This document shows, one piece after another, positions 14,987-23,033 of a stretch of DNA of 33,502 bases. The stretch is taken from contig CAYTSA010000037.1 in the NCBI GenBank assembly GCA_964440345.1, positions 1 to 33,502 on the forward strand, given 5' to 3'. Origin of the DNA: CAYTSA01 sp964440345. GTDB taxonomy: Bacteria > Desulfobacterota > Desulfovibrionia > Desulfovibrionales > Desulfovibrionaceae. The first letter of the stretch is position 1; each line of letters opens with the position of its first letter. The position numbers were made by a program, and so were the translations under genes. The notes below the pieces were generated by a model. The model worked only from the letters and a program-made list of their open reading frames with translations, was not told the DNA's origin and searched no databases.

Positions 14987-15577
14987 TTACCCATGCTTTG
15001 CAGAGGCGCGGCCCTCTGCTCGCCCTGATTGTTTCTCTGTCTGTAACAAATTTGTATAGAAGTTGTACAGATAGTTTCCGCCAGAAAAAATTGTCAGCGC
15101 CACAGCCACATACAGCAACGCAAGACCCACGGGAGCCGGGTCCAGGCCGAACCAGGGATAATGCAACATCAACGGGCACAAGGCTGTGATCTGCAACACT
15201 GTCTTCAACTTTCCATAGCGGTCCGCCGCCAGCACTACGCCTTGCTCCACCGCCACAGTGCGCAGGCCAGTTACGGCGAATTCGCGGGCGATGATCACCG
15301 CAGCCGCCCACGCCGGCGCCCAGCCCAGTGCAGCGAGCATCACCAGCGCCGTGGAAACCAGTATCTTGTCCGCCAGCGGGTCAAGAAACTTGCCCAGCGT
15401 GGTCACCATGTTGCCCCGCCGGGCCACCAGCCCGTCCACCATGTCTGTAAGCGAGGCGGCGAGAAACAACGCCGCCGCCGTCAATGCTGTGATTCTGCTG
15501 GGCAGAGAAAGCAAAATGATAAGCAGCGGCGCAGCAATGATGCGCAGCAGCGTAATCTTGTTGGCCAAGTTCAACAT
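14987..15577 (-). CDS. pgsA: CDP-diacylglycerol--glycerol-3-phosphate 3-phosphatidyltransferase
   Basis: A 196-residue integral membrane CDP-alcohol phosphatidyltransferase. The catalytic signature D-x2-D-G-x2-A-R-x8-G-x3-D-x3-D is complete in DMVDGLVARRGN followed by TLGKFLDPLADK. The N-terminus NLANKITLLRIIAAPLL and the later IIAREFAVTGLR are typical of PgsA. It makes phosphatidylglycerophosphate, the first committed step to phosphatidylglycerol and cardiolipin, in the inner membrane. It starts 13 bases after the lytic transglycosylase stop. Confidence 0.95.
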   Translation of the reverse strand: MLNLANKITLLRIIAAPLLIILLSLPSRITALTAAALFLAASLTDMVDGLVARRGNMVTTLGKFLDPLADKILVSTALVMLAALGWAPAWAAAVIIAREFAVTGLRTVAVEQGVVLAADRYGKLKTVLQITALCPLMLHYPWFGLDPAPVGLALLYVAVALTIFSGGNYLYNFYTNLLQTEKQSGRAEGRASAKHG

Positions 15578-15590
15578 ACGGCGGAGGCGC

Positions 15591-16205
15591 TCACTTGTTT
15601 TTCATGTTGTTGTACAGCGCAAGCACTTTTCCCACATAACGCTGGGTTTCGTCAAAAGGAGGCACTCCCTTGTAGCGCTCCACCTGGGAGGGGCCAGCGT
15701 TATACGCCGCCAGCGCCAGCTTCAGATCGCCAAACCGGTTTATCTGTTCGCGCAGATAGCGTACCCCGGCGTCGATATTTTCCTCCGGGTCAAAAGAATC
15801 CCTCACGCCCAAATCCTTCTGGGTTTCAGGCATTATCTGCATCAAGCCTTCAGCGCCGGCGTGCGAGATGGCTGAAGCGTCGAAATTCGACTCCACCTCT
15901 ATCACAGCGTACACTAAGCGATGATCAAGACCGTATTTAGAGGCGTATTTACGGGCCATGGCCAGTATCTCGCCATGCTTCACGTCCGGATGATGGCGGA
16001 ATATGGCAAACAGCCTGTACTTGGTGCTGCTGGGCTTGTTGGTAAAGTGAAAGACCCCCTGCGGGTCCCGATAGTAAAATATCCGGGTCTCTTTGTCAGC
16101 CATGGCCGCCGGGACAGACCACATGACCGCCGCGCACGCTAACATCCACGCAAGCAGCACAGTTCGCCAGAGCCCGACGCCCCTTGTGTAAGGCCTGTTG
16201 TCCAT
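15591..16205 (-). CDS. Soluble lytic murein transglycosylase-like protein (SLT domain)
   Basis: A 204-residue exported protein. ATG 16205 is chosen because what follows is a Sec signal (TVLLAWMLACAAVM, cleavage near PAAMA at about residue 36), whereas the longer frame from 16415 runs antisense-free into mrp coding sequence with no homology. After cleavage a DUF4124-like segment reads RIFYYRDPQGVFHFTNKPS. The SLT catalytic domain follows, with VIEVESNFDASAISHAGAEG (catalytic Glu in EVES), LMQIMPETQKDLGV and LALAAYNAGPSQVERY. It should cleave peptidoglycan glycan strands non-hydrolytically to 1,6-anhydro ends. There is no strong Shine-Dalgarno sequence; mrp ends 31 bases upstream. Confidence 0.9.
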   Translation of the reverse strand: MDNRPYTRGVGLWRTVLLAWMLACAAVMWSVPAAMADKETRIFYYRDPQGVFHFTNKPSSTKYRLFAIFRHHPDVKHGEILAMARKYASKYGLDHRLVYAVIEVESNFDASAISHAGAEGLMQIMPETQKDLGVRDSFDPEENIDAGVRYLREQINRFGDLKLALAAYNAGPSQVERYKGVPPFDETQRYVGKVLALYNNMKNK

Positions 16206-16236
16206 AACCTGACTCACAATCTTGCCCGGGGGTTCC

Positions 16237-17136
16237 CTATTTATGCGCCGTGGATACAGCCTCCAGACTGTTTTCCGCTGCTTGCGCCACCCGGTCCGCC
16301 AGCCGCAGCAGGGCGTCTCGGGCCGGCGACGGCTCATCCAACAGCACCACAGGTTTGCCCACGTCGCCGGCAACCACCGTGACCGGGTCCAGAGGCACGT
16401 CGCCCAAAAACTCAAGCCCGTGTTTTTCCGCCAGTTCTTTGCCGCCGCCTTTTTTGAACAAGGAAATCTCCCCTGAACAATGCGGGCAGATAAGGCCGCT
16501 CATGTTCTCCACAACCCCGAGCACGTTGGCCTGAGCGTATTGCAAAAAGTTCAGCGCTTTGCGCACGTCAGCCAAGGATATCTCCTGGGGCGTGGTCACA
16601 ATGACGCACAACGCGTCGGGGATGGTCTTGAGCACTGTCATGTGCTCGTCTCCAGTGCCAGGAGGCGAATCAATGACCAAATAGTCCAGATCGCCCCAAT
16701 CCACGTCGGCCACAAATTGCCGGATTGCCGAGTGTTTCATAGGCCCGCGCCACAGCACAGCCTGGTCCTGATCCTTGAGCAGCGAGTCCATGGACACCAC
16801 GGCAAGGTTGTCACTGAATTTCACCGGCTTAAGTATATTCCCCCGGTCGGACTCCAAGCCGCCTTTCAGCCCCAACAAATTCGGAATGGAGGGTCCGTGG
16901 ATATCCACGTCCATGATGCCCACCTTGTTGCCCTTTGCGGCCAGGGCGGCGGCGATGTTCACCGCTATGGAACTCTTGCCCACCCCTCCCTTGCCGCTCA
17001 TAATGAACAGCTTGTAGCGAATGCGCGAAAGCGTGGACAAAATCAACTGGTCTTGCAGTGCTGCGCCGGCGCCGCCTGAGGCTGCTCCCGAGGCGTCTTT
17101 GCCGCCTGAAGCGCACGAGGAACATGATCCGCTCAT
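16237..17136 (-). CDS. mrp: Mrp/NBP35 family iron-sulfur carrier P-loop ATPase
   Basis: A 299-residue protein with the deviant Walker A GKGGVGKSS (about residues 48-56), DVDIHGPSIPNLLG, DSPPGTGDEHMT, TTPQEISLADVRKAL, and the paired cysteines CPHC in NMSGLICPHCSGEISLF that bind a bridging 4Fe-4S cluster between subunits. The N-terminus adds a CSSC motif and a Gly/Ala-rich linker. Family members (ApbC, Nbp35) carry and deliver Fe-S clusters in the cytosol. AAGGAG lies about 9 bases before the ATG. It lies between the DUF368 gene and the lytic transglycosylase. Confidence 0.94.
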   Translation of the reverse strand: MSGSCSSCASGGKDASGAASGGAGAALQDQLILSTLSRIRYKLFIMSGKGGVGKSSIAVNIAAALAAKGNKVGIMDVDIHGPSIPNLLGLKGGLESDRGNILKPVKFSDNLAVVSMDSLLKDQDQAVLWRGPMKHSAIRQFVADVDWGDLDYLVIDSPPGTGDEHMTVLKTIPDALCVIVTTPQEISLADVRKALNFLQYAQANVLGVVENMSGLICPHCSGEISLFKKGGGKELAEKHGLEFLGDVPLDPVTVVAGDVGKPVVLLDEPSPARDALLRLADRVAQAAENSLEAVSTAHK

Positions 17137-17192
17137 AAACGAAAACTCCTTTCTTTATATATCACCTTGCCGGCAAAAAGCCAATCCGCAGC

Positions 17193-18164
17193 CTATTCGC
17201 CTGCAGGCCCGGAAAACCGCTCCAGCGCAAGCACCGCGCTGCACCCGACAAGCATCATTGCCACACACGCCACCGTCTCTGCGTCCAGACTCTCCGGCCA
17301 CACGTTGCGGGTCTGCAGCACGTACGTCTTTCCGCGAATGACCGTCTCTTCCAGCACTTCTTTCCAAGGCCATACCTTGCGCATGGCTCCGGCCATCAAC
17401 CCGGTGAGCAGCGCCAGCACCGCTTTGGGCCAGCGGACCAGCAGCCAATGCAGCACCCGGGAAAAACCCGCCAGACCAACAGCGCAGCCAGCGCCAAACA
17501 CAATGATAATCATCATTGAATCAAGATGGAAGGGGTTCTTCAGCGCGCCAGTCACATAAGCGTATTTGCCCAGCAACAGCAGCAAAAACGCGCCGCTGAC
17601 GCCCGGCAGGATCATGGCGCAAATGGCCGCCATGCCGCAGAGAAAAATGAACCAGGGCGCTTCCGGGGTCTGCACAGGGATAATCCCCACAAAAAACCAG
17701 CCTCCCGCAAAACCCAGCAGTCCGCACACGGCCAGCAACACGCTCTGCCGGCCTATGCGCCGGGCCAGCACCAGCACCGACGCTGCAATAAGGCCGAAAA
17801 ACAATGACCACAGCTGTGTGGGATAGTTGTCCAGAAAAAAATGGATTACGTGAGACAAGCCAAAAATTGCAGCCCCTATTCCGGCGGACAGGATCACCAG
17901 AAACCTTGCGTGCACCCGGGCCAGAACGCTCGAAAAGCGTAGCTGCAACGCGTCCGCCGCAGCGCGGCCGTCAAGGGACCGGATGGCGTCCACCAGTTGC
18001 GTGTAGATTCCAGTTATCAGGGCGATGGTGCCGCCGGAAACGCCGGGAATGACGTCCGCCCCGCCCATGGCGATACCTTTGAGCCACAAAACGAGCGCCT
18101 CGCGCCAAGTCTGCGGCCCGGGCGAGGCCATGAAAGCCTGCCGCAGACCCGGCTTACCAGCCAT
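17193..18164 (-). CDS. DUF368/PopT-family undecaprenyl-phosphate transporter
   Basis: A 323-residue polytopic membrane protein of the DUF368 family, whose members are reported to return undecaprenyl phosphate across the inner membrane for cell-wall and glycan synthesis. The family motif appears twice, reflecting internal duplication: GGADVIPGVSGGTIALITGI near the N-terminus and ILPGVSGAFLLLLLGKYAYV in the middle. About nine hydrophobic segments are visible. ATG 18164 is preferred because GGTGGG precedes it; the open frame extends to a TTG at 18185. It overlaps the pcm stop by 11 bases. Its company (a lytic transglycosylase and pgsA downstream) fits envelope lipid metabolism. Confidence 0.88.
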   Translation of the reverse strand: MAGKPGLRQAFMASPGPQTWREALVLWLKGIAMGGADVIPGVSGGTIALITGIYTQLVDAIRSLDGRAAADALQLRFSSVLARVHARFLVILSAGIGAAIFGLSHVIHFFLDNYPTQLWSLFFGLIAASVLVLARRIGRQSVLLAVCGLLGFAGGWFFVGIIPVQTPEAPWFIFLCGMAAICAMILPGVSGAFLLLLLGKYAYVTGALKNPFHLDSMMIIIVFGAGCAVGLAGFSRVLHWLLVRWPKAVLALLTGLMAGAMRKVWPWKEVLEETVIRGKTYVLQTRNVWPESLDAETVACVAMMLVGCSAVLALERFSGPAGE

Positions 18165-18795
18165 GCGCGCCCACCAAATCGACAAACGCTACAGCGCCCT
18201 TGCGTTCCTCGGTCAACTCGCCGTTCTGCTTGCGCATGAGCAGCAGCTCCTGGCGCCGTCGCGCGCCGCCCACCGGAATAATGAGAATGCCGGGATCAGC
18301 CAGTTGTTCTACAAGCGGCGGCGGAGCTGACGGCCCGCCGGCGGTGACCAGAATGCGGTCGAACGGCGCCTGTTCGGGCCAGCCCAGGGTGCCGTCGTCA
18401 AGCTTGAGCCGGATTTTGAAATAGCGCAAATCAGCCAGCCGTTTGCGGGCCGAGTGGTACAGCTCCCTCACCCGCTCAACGGTAAAGACGTCCAGCCCCA
18501 TTTCCGCCAGCACTGCCGCCTGATAGCCACAGCCGGCCCCTATTTCAAGCACGGACATGCCCGGTTCGGTCTCCAGCAGCTCGGACATCAAAGCCACTAT
18601 ATACGGCTGGGAAATGGTCTGGCCTTGTTCCAGCGGCAGGGGATGGTCTTCGTAGGCTTGGGAGCGCAAGGCTTCCTGCACAAACAGGTGCCGGGGCACT
18701 GTGCGCATGGCTTTGAGCACCCGGGGGTCTTGGACGCCGCGGCGCTCTATCTGCTCACGGACCATACGCTCTCGCGAGCGTTTGGGATCAATCAT
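18154..18795 (-). CDS. pcm: Protein-L-isoaspartate O-methyltransferase
   Basis: A 213-residue PCMT. ATG 18795 is chosen because GAGG precedes it by about 8 bases and family homology begins there (RERMVREQIERRGV); the frame from 18843 is longer without support. It shows VPRHLFVQEALRSQAYEDHP, the substrate motif PLPLEQGQTISQPYIVALM, the SAM-binding VLEIGAGCGYQAAVLAEMG, DDGTLGWPEQAPFDRILVTA and the terminal IIPVGGARRRQELLLM. It methylates isoaspartyl residues formed by protein ageing so they can revert to aspartate. It is the first gene of the long minus-strand block and overlaps the DUF368 gene by 11 bases. Confidence 0.95.
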   Translation of the reverse strand: MIDPKRSRERMVREQIERRGVQDPRVLKAMRTVPRHLFVQEALRSQAYEDHPLPLEQGQTISQPYIVALMSELLETEPGMSVLEIGAGCGYQAAVLAEMGLDVFTVERVRELYHSARKRLADLRYFKIRLKLDDGTLGWPEQAPFDRILVTAGGPSAPPPLVEQLADPGILIIPVGGARRRQELLLMRKQNGELTEERKGAVAFVDLVGAHGW

Positions 18796-19044
18796 GAAAA
18801 CGCCTCGTGGCGCGCAACGCGCCTTGTGTGGATTTTTGCGCAAACAGAGGATGCAAAGCAGATAAACGGCGCCTTGTCAATGTTGACGTCAACGGCGGGG
18901 TCGGGGAAAAATGCTTTTACCGCAGACGGATACAGACAACAAAGGGCAAATGCAGGACAATTTTCAGTGCGGCTGGCTGCGCTCCTTATCCCGTCCGCGT
19001 TTGTCTGCGGTTACTCATTAGCGTGTACTCGTTCTCGGCAAATC
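18796..19044. other. Gap between the chemoreceptor gene and pcm
   Basis: 249 bases without a gene. It holds a perfect 12-base palindrome GTTGACGTCAAC (18882-18893), followed on the minus strand by a TTGACA-like -35 but no good -10, and a 9-base inverted repeat ACCGCAGAC/GTCTGCGGT (18919-18927 with 19003-19011) spaced by 75 bases. The pcm promoter is presumably here. No intrinsic terminator for the chemoreceptor gene is evident. Confidence 0.4.
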
Positions 19045-20706
19045 CTATTCTTGCAGCAACCGGACCAGGTCCCGTAGTTCGCCGGTCTGCAGTGAAAGCT
19101 CCCGCAAGGCCTCGGACGTCTGAGCGATGCCCTGGGCGTTGTCCATGGCGATAGTGTTAATCTCTTCAATGGCCTGGCTTATTTCTTCGCTGGCCGTGGA
19201 GTGCTCCTCTGCGGCGGCGGCAATGGACTGGATACGGCCAGCAGAGGCTTCGGCGCCGGAGACGATCTCTTCGAGCAGCGCGCCAGAGCGGTGGGACAAC
19301 TCTGTGGCTTCGTGGATGGCCTCAACTGCGCTCTCCATGGACTGGATGTTATCCCGGGCGGCGTTCTGAATGGCCCGGATGGACGCGCCAACGTCCTTGG
19401 TGGCGCTCATGGTCTTTTCAGCCAATTTGCGGACTTCGTCCGCCACCACGGCAAAGCCCCTGCCAGCTTCCCCTGCCCGGGCGGCCTCAATGGCGGCGTT
19501 CAAGGCCAGCAGGTTGGTCTGGTCGGCGATGTCTTCGATGACGTTCATGATTTCGCCAATGGATTCAGCTTTTGCGCCCAGGGAGTCCATGTTCGTTTTC
19601 AGGGACTCAGCCTGGTTTTGTACGCTGGTCATGGCCTGGACAGAGCGGGAAACCACCTGGGCGCCTTCTAGCGCCTTTTCCTTGGAAGACGCCGCAGCCT
19701 CTGAGGTTTCCTGTGCGTTGTTGGCCACCTCCACCACAGTGGAGTTCATTTCTGTCATGGCTGTAGCCGTGGACTGCAACCGTTCGCGCTGTGTTTCCGT
19801 GCCGTTTTCTATCTCGCCGCTGCGGCGGGAAATTTCCTCTGAAGCGGCGTTGACCCGCTCGGCAATGTCCTCCAGCTGCCTTGCGGCTTCCAGCATACCC
19901 TGGCGCCGGGCCTGTTCGGCCTGTTGCAGGGCTTGTTCTACTTGCATTTTAGCTTCTTCTGCCTGTTCTGCCATTTCCATGGCCTGCCGGCCTTTTTCCT
20001 GAGCATCGCTGATGGTGTCTTGCAGGTTGCAGACCATATGCTGCACCGTGTCCTTGAGCGTGCTCAATTCTCCTATGAACAAGCCTTCCGGCGGGGTGCA
20101 GGCAAGGTCGCCGCCGCCCACAGTCCGAGAATAGCGCTCCAAGGTTATCAGCGGCTTGATGACAATACGCCGCAGCAGCCAGACCAACAGCAAAACCAGC
20201 AACACATCCGCCGCCGCTACGCCGACGAGCGTGCGCCACAGCAAAGAGGAGAGCTGCTGCTCCAGTATGCGGGTCGTTGCGTACACTGTTACCTGGCCCA
20301 ACTCCTCCTGGCCCCGGGCAATAGGAGCCGCGGCGATAACGTAGCCGTCTTTTGTAGGATCGAAGCTTTGCTCCGCAGCAACAGCTTCCCATTCATTATT
20401 GCGTTTCATGGCGGCAAAGAGAAATCCGTCCGGTTCGCGCACGGTTATGGCGTAGATGTCCGGCAGGGCCATTTCGCTGGCGAGCACTTCCAGGGTTTGG
20501 CTGGTCTTGTATTCAAAAAGCGGCCGCTCCACGTTCTTGGCGGCCCTTTGTGCTGTCCTTTTGGCTGCGTCAGCCAATTCTTGTTGCAGGGCGGAACGCT
20601 CCACCACGTAGTCATAGCCCTTGAGACCGGCAATAATCAGCGTTACCGCCACGATAAGGCTGGTAACGCAGACCTGCATGATGTTCATTTTGTTGCTTGC
20701 GGCCAT
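19045..20706 (-). CDS. Methyl-accepting chemotaxis protein (paired with BMP-type binding protein)
   Basis: A 553-residue chemoreceptor. TM1 is at about residues 9-29, a short periplasmic domain at 30-157 contains a single Cache-like strand pattern (LPDIYAITVREPDGFLFAAM, later DGYVIAAAPIARGQEELGQV), TM2 is at about 159-178, HAMP at 179-233 (IKPLITLERYSRTVGGGDLA), then a coiled-coil signalling domain. The kinase-binding tip EDIADQTNLLALNAAIEAAR is near residue 400. No C-terminal NWETF-type pentapeptide is present. It should sense stimuli in the periplasm and control CheA. AAGGAG precedes ATG 20706 by 7 bases. It follows the BMP-family binding-protein gene by 48 bases, with hairpins between, and no transporter genes accompany it, so I infer that the binding protein presents ligand to this receptor. 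Confidence 0.93.
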   Translation of the reverse strand: MAASNKMNIMQVCVTSLIVAVTLIIAGLKGYDYVVERSALQQELADAAKRTAQRAAKNVERPLFEYKTSQTLEVLASEMALPDIYAITVREPDGFLFAAMKRNNEWEAVAAEQSFDPTKDGYVIAAAPIARGQEELGQVTVYATTRILEQQLSSLLWRTLVGVAAADVLLVLLLVWLLRRIVIKPLITLERYSRTVGGGDLACTPPEGLFIGELSTLKDTVQHMVCNLQDTISDAQEKGRQAMEMAEQAEEAKMQVEQALQQAEQARRQGMLEAARQLEDIAERVNAASEEISRRSGEIENGTETQRERLQSTATAMTEMNSTVVEVANNAQETSEAAASSKEKALEGAQVVSRSVQAMTSVQNQAESLKTNMDSLGAKAESIGEIMNVIEDIADQTNLLALNAAIEAARAGEAGRGFAVVADEVRKLAEKTMSATKDVGASIRAIQNAARDNIQSMESAVEAIHEATELSHRSGALLEEIVSGAEASAGRIQSIAAAAEEHSTASEEISQAIEEINTIAMDNAQGIAQTSEALRELSLQTGELRDLVRLLQE

Positions 20707-20727
20707 GGATGCGCTCCTTGCGCTGTT

Positions 20728-20754
20728 GCCGGACGCAGCCGGCCCGGCGCCGGG
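20728..20754 (-). other. GC-rich intercistronic hairpins between binding-protein and chemoreceptor genes
   Basis: Directly after the binding-protein stop, the minus strand carries the 12-base palindrome CCCGGCGCCGGG (20754-20743), then GCCGG-CTGCGT-CCGGC (20743-20728), ending about 12 bases before the chemoreceptor's AAGGAG. No T-run follows. It could protect the upstream cistron's 3' end or lower expression of the downstream gene. Confidence 0.5.
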
Positions 20755-21774
20755 TTATTGGGTCAGATAGTTGGTCACAGTGATCTCGCCTGAAAGTATC
20801 TTGCGCCTTGCTTCCTCCACCTTGGCCAGCACGGCGTCCGGGACATCTTCCTTGGTGAATTCCATGGGGCTCAACTGCACGCCCTTTTCAGCTAGCCCGT
20901 AGACTTTGACCCCAGGCGTGAAATTATCCTCTTTCCAGTCCTTAATCTCACGGAATGTTGATAAGTCCAGCCGCTTCATCATTGATGTCAGCACCCGGCC
21001 AGGGGCCATGTGGTCCTGGTTGGAGTCCACGCCTATAGCGTACTTTCCTGATTTTCGGGCGGCGTGGATGACCCCGTTGCCAGAGAGCGCAGCCACGGCA
21101 AAGATAATATCTGCACCCTGTTCGATCATCTTCATGGAAATTGCGTAGGCCGTGCGGGGGTCCCCAAACCCTGCCGGATTGCCTCCCTCCGCCACATAGG
21201 CGACGTATACCTGCACGGACGGTTTGGCCCAAACCACTCCCTCTTCAAACCCCACCCGAAAGGCGTGGATAATGGGAAAATCCGTGCCTCCCACCAGCCC
21301 GACTTTGCCTGTTTCGCTCATCAAAGCAGACAGCACGCCGGCCAGAAAGGAGCCTTCGTGCTGGCCAAAGGTGGTGGAAGCCACATTGGGCTGTCCTTCC
21401 ACTGGCATGTCGTTAAGTAAAAAACGCTTTTTAGGGTGCATTTCTGCATATTTGACCACCAAGTCGTAATATTCGAAACTGTTGGCCACGATGAAGTCCG
21501 CTCCACGCTCGATAAGCTGTTGCATGGCCTCTTCCTTGCCGTCGCCGCCGCCTTTAGCGGCGCGGGCCTCTGTGTAGACCAGCTCCACGCCCAGCTCGTC
21601 CTTGGCCTTAAGCAGCCCGGCCATGGTCATGTCGTTGTATGATTGGTCCCCCAACCCGCCGGAGCCGACGATGAAGCCCACCTTTCCCGTTGCATGAGCT
21701 GAAAGCGGCAAGCAGCCAAAAGCAAGCCAAAGCATGGCGGCTGCAAGTGCGCAAATGGCGCGTGAATGCATCAT
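20755..21774 (-). CDS. BMP-family (basic membrane protein) periplasmic solute-binding protein
   Basis: A 339-residue exported protein with a Sec signal (hydrophobic LAAAMLWLAFGCLPLSAHA, cleavage near residue 28) and no good lipobox, so probably soluble. The mature start KVGFIVGSGGLGDQSYNDM, the GADFIVANSFEYYDLV segment, STTFGQHEGSFLAGVLSAL, KVGLVGGTDFPIIHAFRVGF and KYAIGVDSNQDHMAPGRVLT are hallmarks of the BMP/Med/PnrA family, which binds purine nucleosides for ABC import. Here there are no permease or ATPase genes nearby; instead a chemoreceptor gene follows 48 bases downstream. GGAGAAGGA precedes the ATGATG start. The ligand is unproven. Confidence 0.9.
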   Translation of the reverse strand: MMHSRAICALAAAMLWLAFGCLPLSAHATGKVGFIVGSGGLGDQSYNDMTMAGLLKAKDELGVELVYTEARAAKGGGDGKEEAMQQLIERGADFIVANSFEYYDLVVKYAEMHPKKRFLLNDMPVEGQPNVASTTFGQHEGSFLAGVLSALMSETGKVGLVGGTDFPIIHAFRVGFEEGVVWAKPSVQVYVAYVAEGGNPAGFGDPRTAYAISMKMIEQGADIIFAVAALSGNGVIHAARKSGKYAIGVDSNQDHMAPGRVLTSMMKRLDLSTFREIKDWKEDNFTPGVKVYGLAEKGVQLSPMEFTKEDVPDAVLAKVEEARRKILSGEITVTNYLTQ

Positions 21775-22025
21775 TCCTTCTCCCTTGCGCGTCAGCGCGC
21801 AAACAGTCAAAGCGTTCTCAATACTTAGTGTGCGTGGAAACCGCGTGACCAGAACAAGACGATAGTGTGACAGTGAGCACTACGGCAGCTTATTCTATTG
21901 CCAAGAATAGCGTTCTTTTTGCTGACGCAGAGTTTTCACACGTCCGTCAAACAGCTGTCGCAGCCTTCTTGTCTATTCTTTGATCTCTTTTTTATTAAAA
22001 ACCCTGCAGCCAAAGGATATTTACT
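21775..22025. promoter_or_regulatory. Divergent control region between the two binding-protein/chemoreceptor modules
   Basis: 251 bases separate the divergent starts at 21774 and 22026. A 7-bp stem TTGCGCG-TCAG-CGCGCAA (21785-21802) lies in the leader of the minus-strand module, just upstream of its Shine-Dalgarno sequence. A second hairpin, TATTCT-ATTGCCA-AGAATA (21891-21909), sits in the middle. I saw no convincing sigma-70, sigma-28 or sigma-54 promoter, so start sites remain unassigned. Confidence 0.5.
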
Positions 22026-22976
22026 ATGAAACATTACGCAGCCCTCTTTCTTGCGTGCTTTCTGTTTCTTGCCGCTTGCGGTCCAGCCCAGGCTTATACC
22101 TTCCGTCCGCAGTGGGTTCCCCAAGCCCAGTTCGCCGGCTATTACATGGCCGTACACCAAGGTTTCTACAAGGAAGCAGGCATTGATTTGGAAATCATAA
22201 ACGGCGGGCCCGGCGTCGTGGCGTTGCAGGAAATTGTCGAAGGCAAAACCGATTTTGCCAGCAGCCTGCTCATTTCCGCCCTGCGCATGAAAGGAGAAGG
22301 GGGCGACCTCATGCTCATTGGCCAGATCATCCAAAAGCCGGCTCAACTGCTGTTGACCAAAAAAAGTTCCGGCATAGTCAGTGTGCAGGATTTTGCCGGC
22401 CGCACCCTGGGCGTATGGCCTGGGGACTTTCAGATTCCGCCCAAGGCTCTCATCCGCAAGGAGCAGGTCCGCAACGTGAACATCGTGGAACAAGGCTTTA
22501 CCATGGACGGCTTTCTGAGTGGAGAAATCGACGTTGCCAGCGCCATGCGCTACAACGAGTATCACCAGGTGCTGGGCGCCGGCGTCGGCGAAGACGAACT
22601 GACGATCATTAACTATGCTGACTACGACATGGGCCTGCCTGAAGACGGAGTCTATGTTTCCAGCCAGTTCTTCAGCGCCAACCAGGACGCCTGCAAGGCC
22701 TTCATGGAAGCCACCCGCAAAGGCTGGGCTTACGCATTCGCCAACAAGGAAGAGACCGTCAAACACATCACAGAACTGGCCAACCAGACTGACTTCAAGA
22801 CCACTGAAGCACAGCAGGCGACCATGCTGAAAGAAATTGAAAAGCTGGTCTTGCCGGATAATACTGCGCTCTCCCAAGATGACTTCGCCAAGGCGGTTGA
22901 CGCCCTCAAACGCACACGCATGCTACAGCAGGACATTGCTTACGACGCCTTTGCCGCCCCCCTGGCGCAGCAGTAA
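22026..22976 (+). CDS. NMT1/THI5-like periplasmic solute-binding protein
   Basis: A 316-residue exported protein. The signal region ends LAACGPAQA; Cys18 could be a lipobox cysteine, or signal peptidase I could cut after AQA at residue 23. The family signature follows: WVPQAQFAGYYMAVHQGFYK, EAGIDLEIINGG, EIVEGKTDFA and AGRTLGVWPGDF. Such proteins (ThiY/SsuA-like, PF09084) bind thiamine-pyrimidine precursors, sulfonates or related small molecules for ABC importers. The CCCFC motif of fungal THI5 enzymes is absent. No importer genes accompany it; a chemoreceptor gene follows 57 bases downstream. I infer a dedicated chemotaxis binding protein with an unknown ligand. AAAGGA lies about 8 bases before ATG. 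Confidence 0.9.
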   Translation: MKHYAALFLACFLFLAACGPAQAYTFRPQWVPQAQFAGYYMAVHQGFYKEAGIDLEIINGGPGVVALQEIVEGKTDFASSLLISALRMKGEGGDLMLIGQIIQKPAQLLLTKKSSGIVSVQDFAGRTLGVWPGDFQIPPKALIRKEQVRNVNIVEQGFTMDGFLSGEIDVASAMRYNEYHQVLGAGVGEDELTIINYADYDMGLPEDGVYVSSQFFSANQDACKAFMEATRKGWAYAFANKEETVKHITELANQTDFKTTEAQQATMLKEIEKLVLPDNTALSQDDFAKAVDALKRTRMLQQDIAYDAFAAPLAQQ

Positions 22977-22989
22977 CACAACTTCCCGC

Positions 22990-23018
22990 GGCCGGCCCCG
23001 GCCAGACCGGGGCCGGCC
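22990..23018 (+). other. Perfect 12-bp GC hairpin between binding-protein and chemoreceptor genes
   Basis: GGCCGGCCCCGG (22990-23001) pairs perfectly with CCGGGGCCGGCC (23007-23018) around the loop CCAGA. It begins 13 bases after the binding-protein stop and ends immediately before the chemoreceptor's CAGGAG ribosome binding site. No T-run follows, so it is not a typical terminator. It matches the position of stabilising hairpins that raise binding-protein levels over downstream genes. Confidence 0.7.
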
Positions 23019-23033
23019 CTTCAGGAGACTCCC

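Noticed and set aside
16206..16415. Longer N-terminus for the lytic transglycosylase
   Set aside because: The extra 70 residues overlap the mrp coding region and lack homology, while ATG 16205 starts a standard signal peptide.
21936..22877. 313-codon open frame antisense to the THI5-like binding-protein gene
   Set aside because: It lies opposite a well-supported gene, has no ribosome binding site and no recognisable family; long antisense frames are expected at this GC content.
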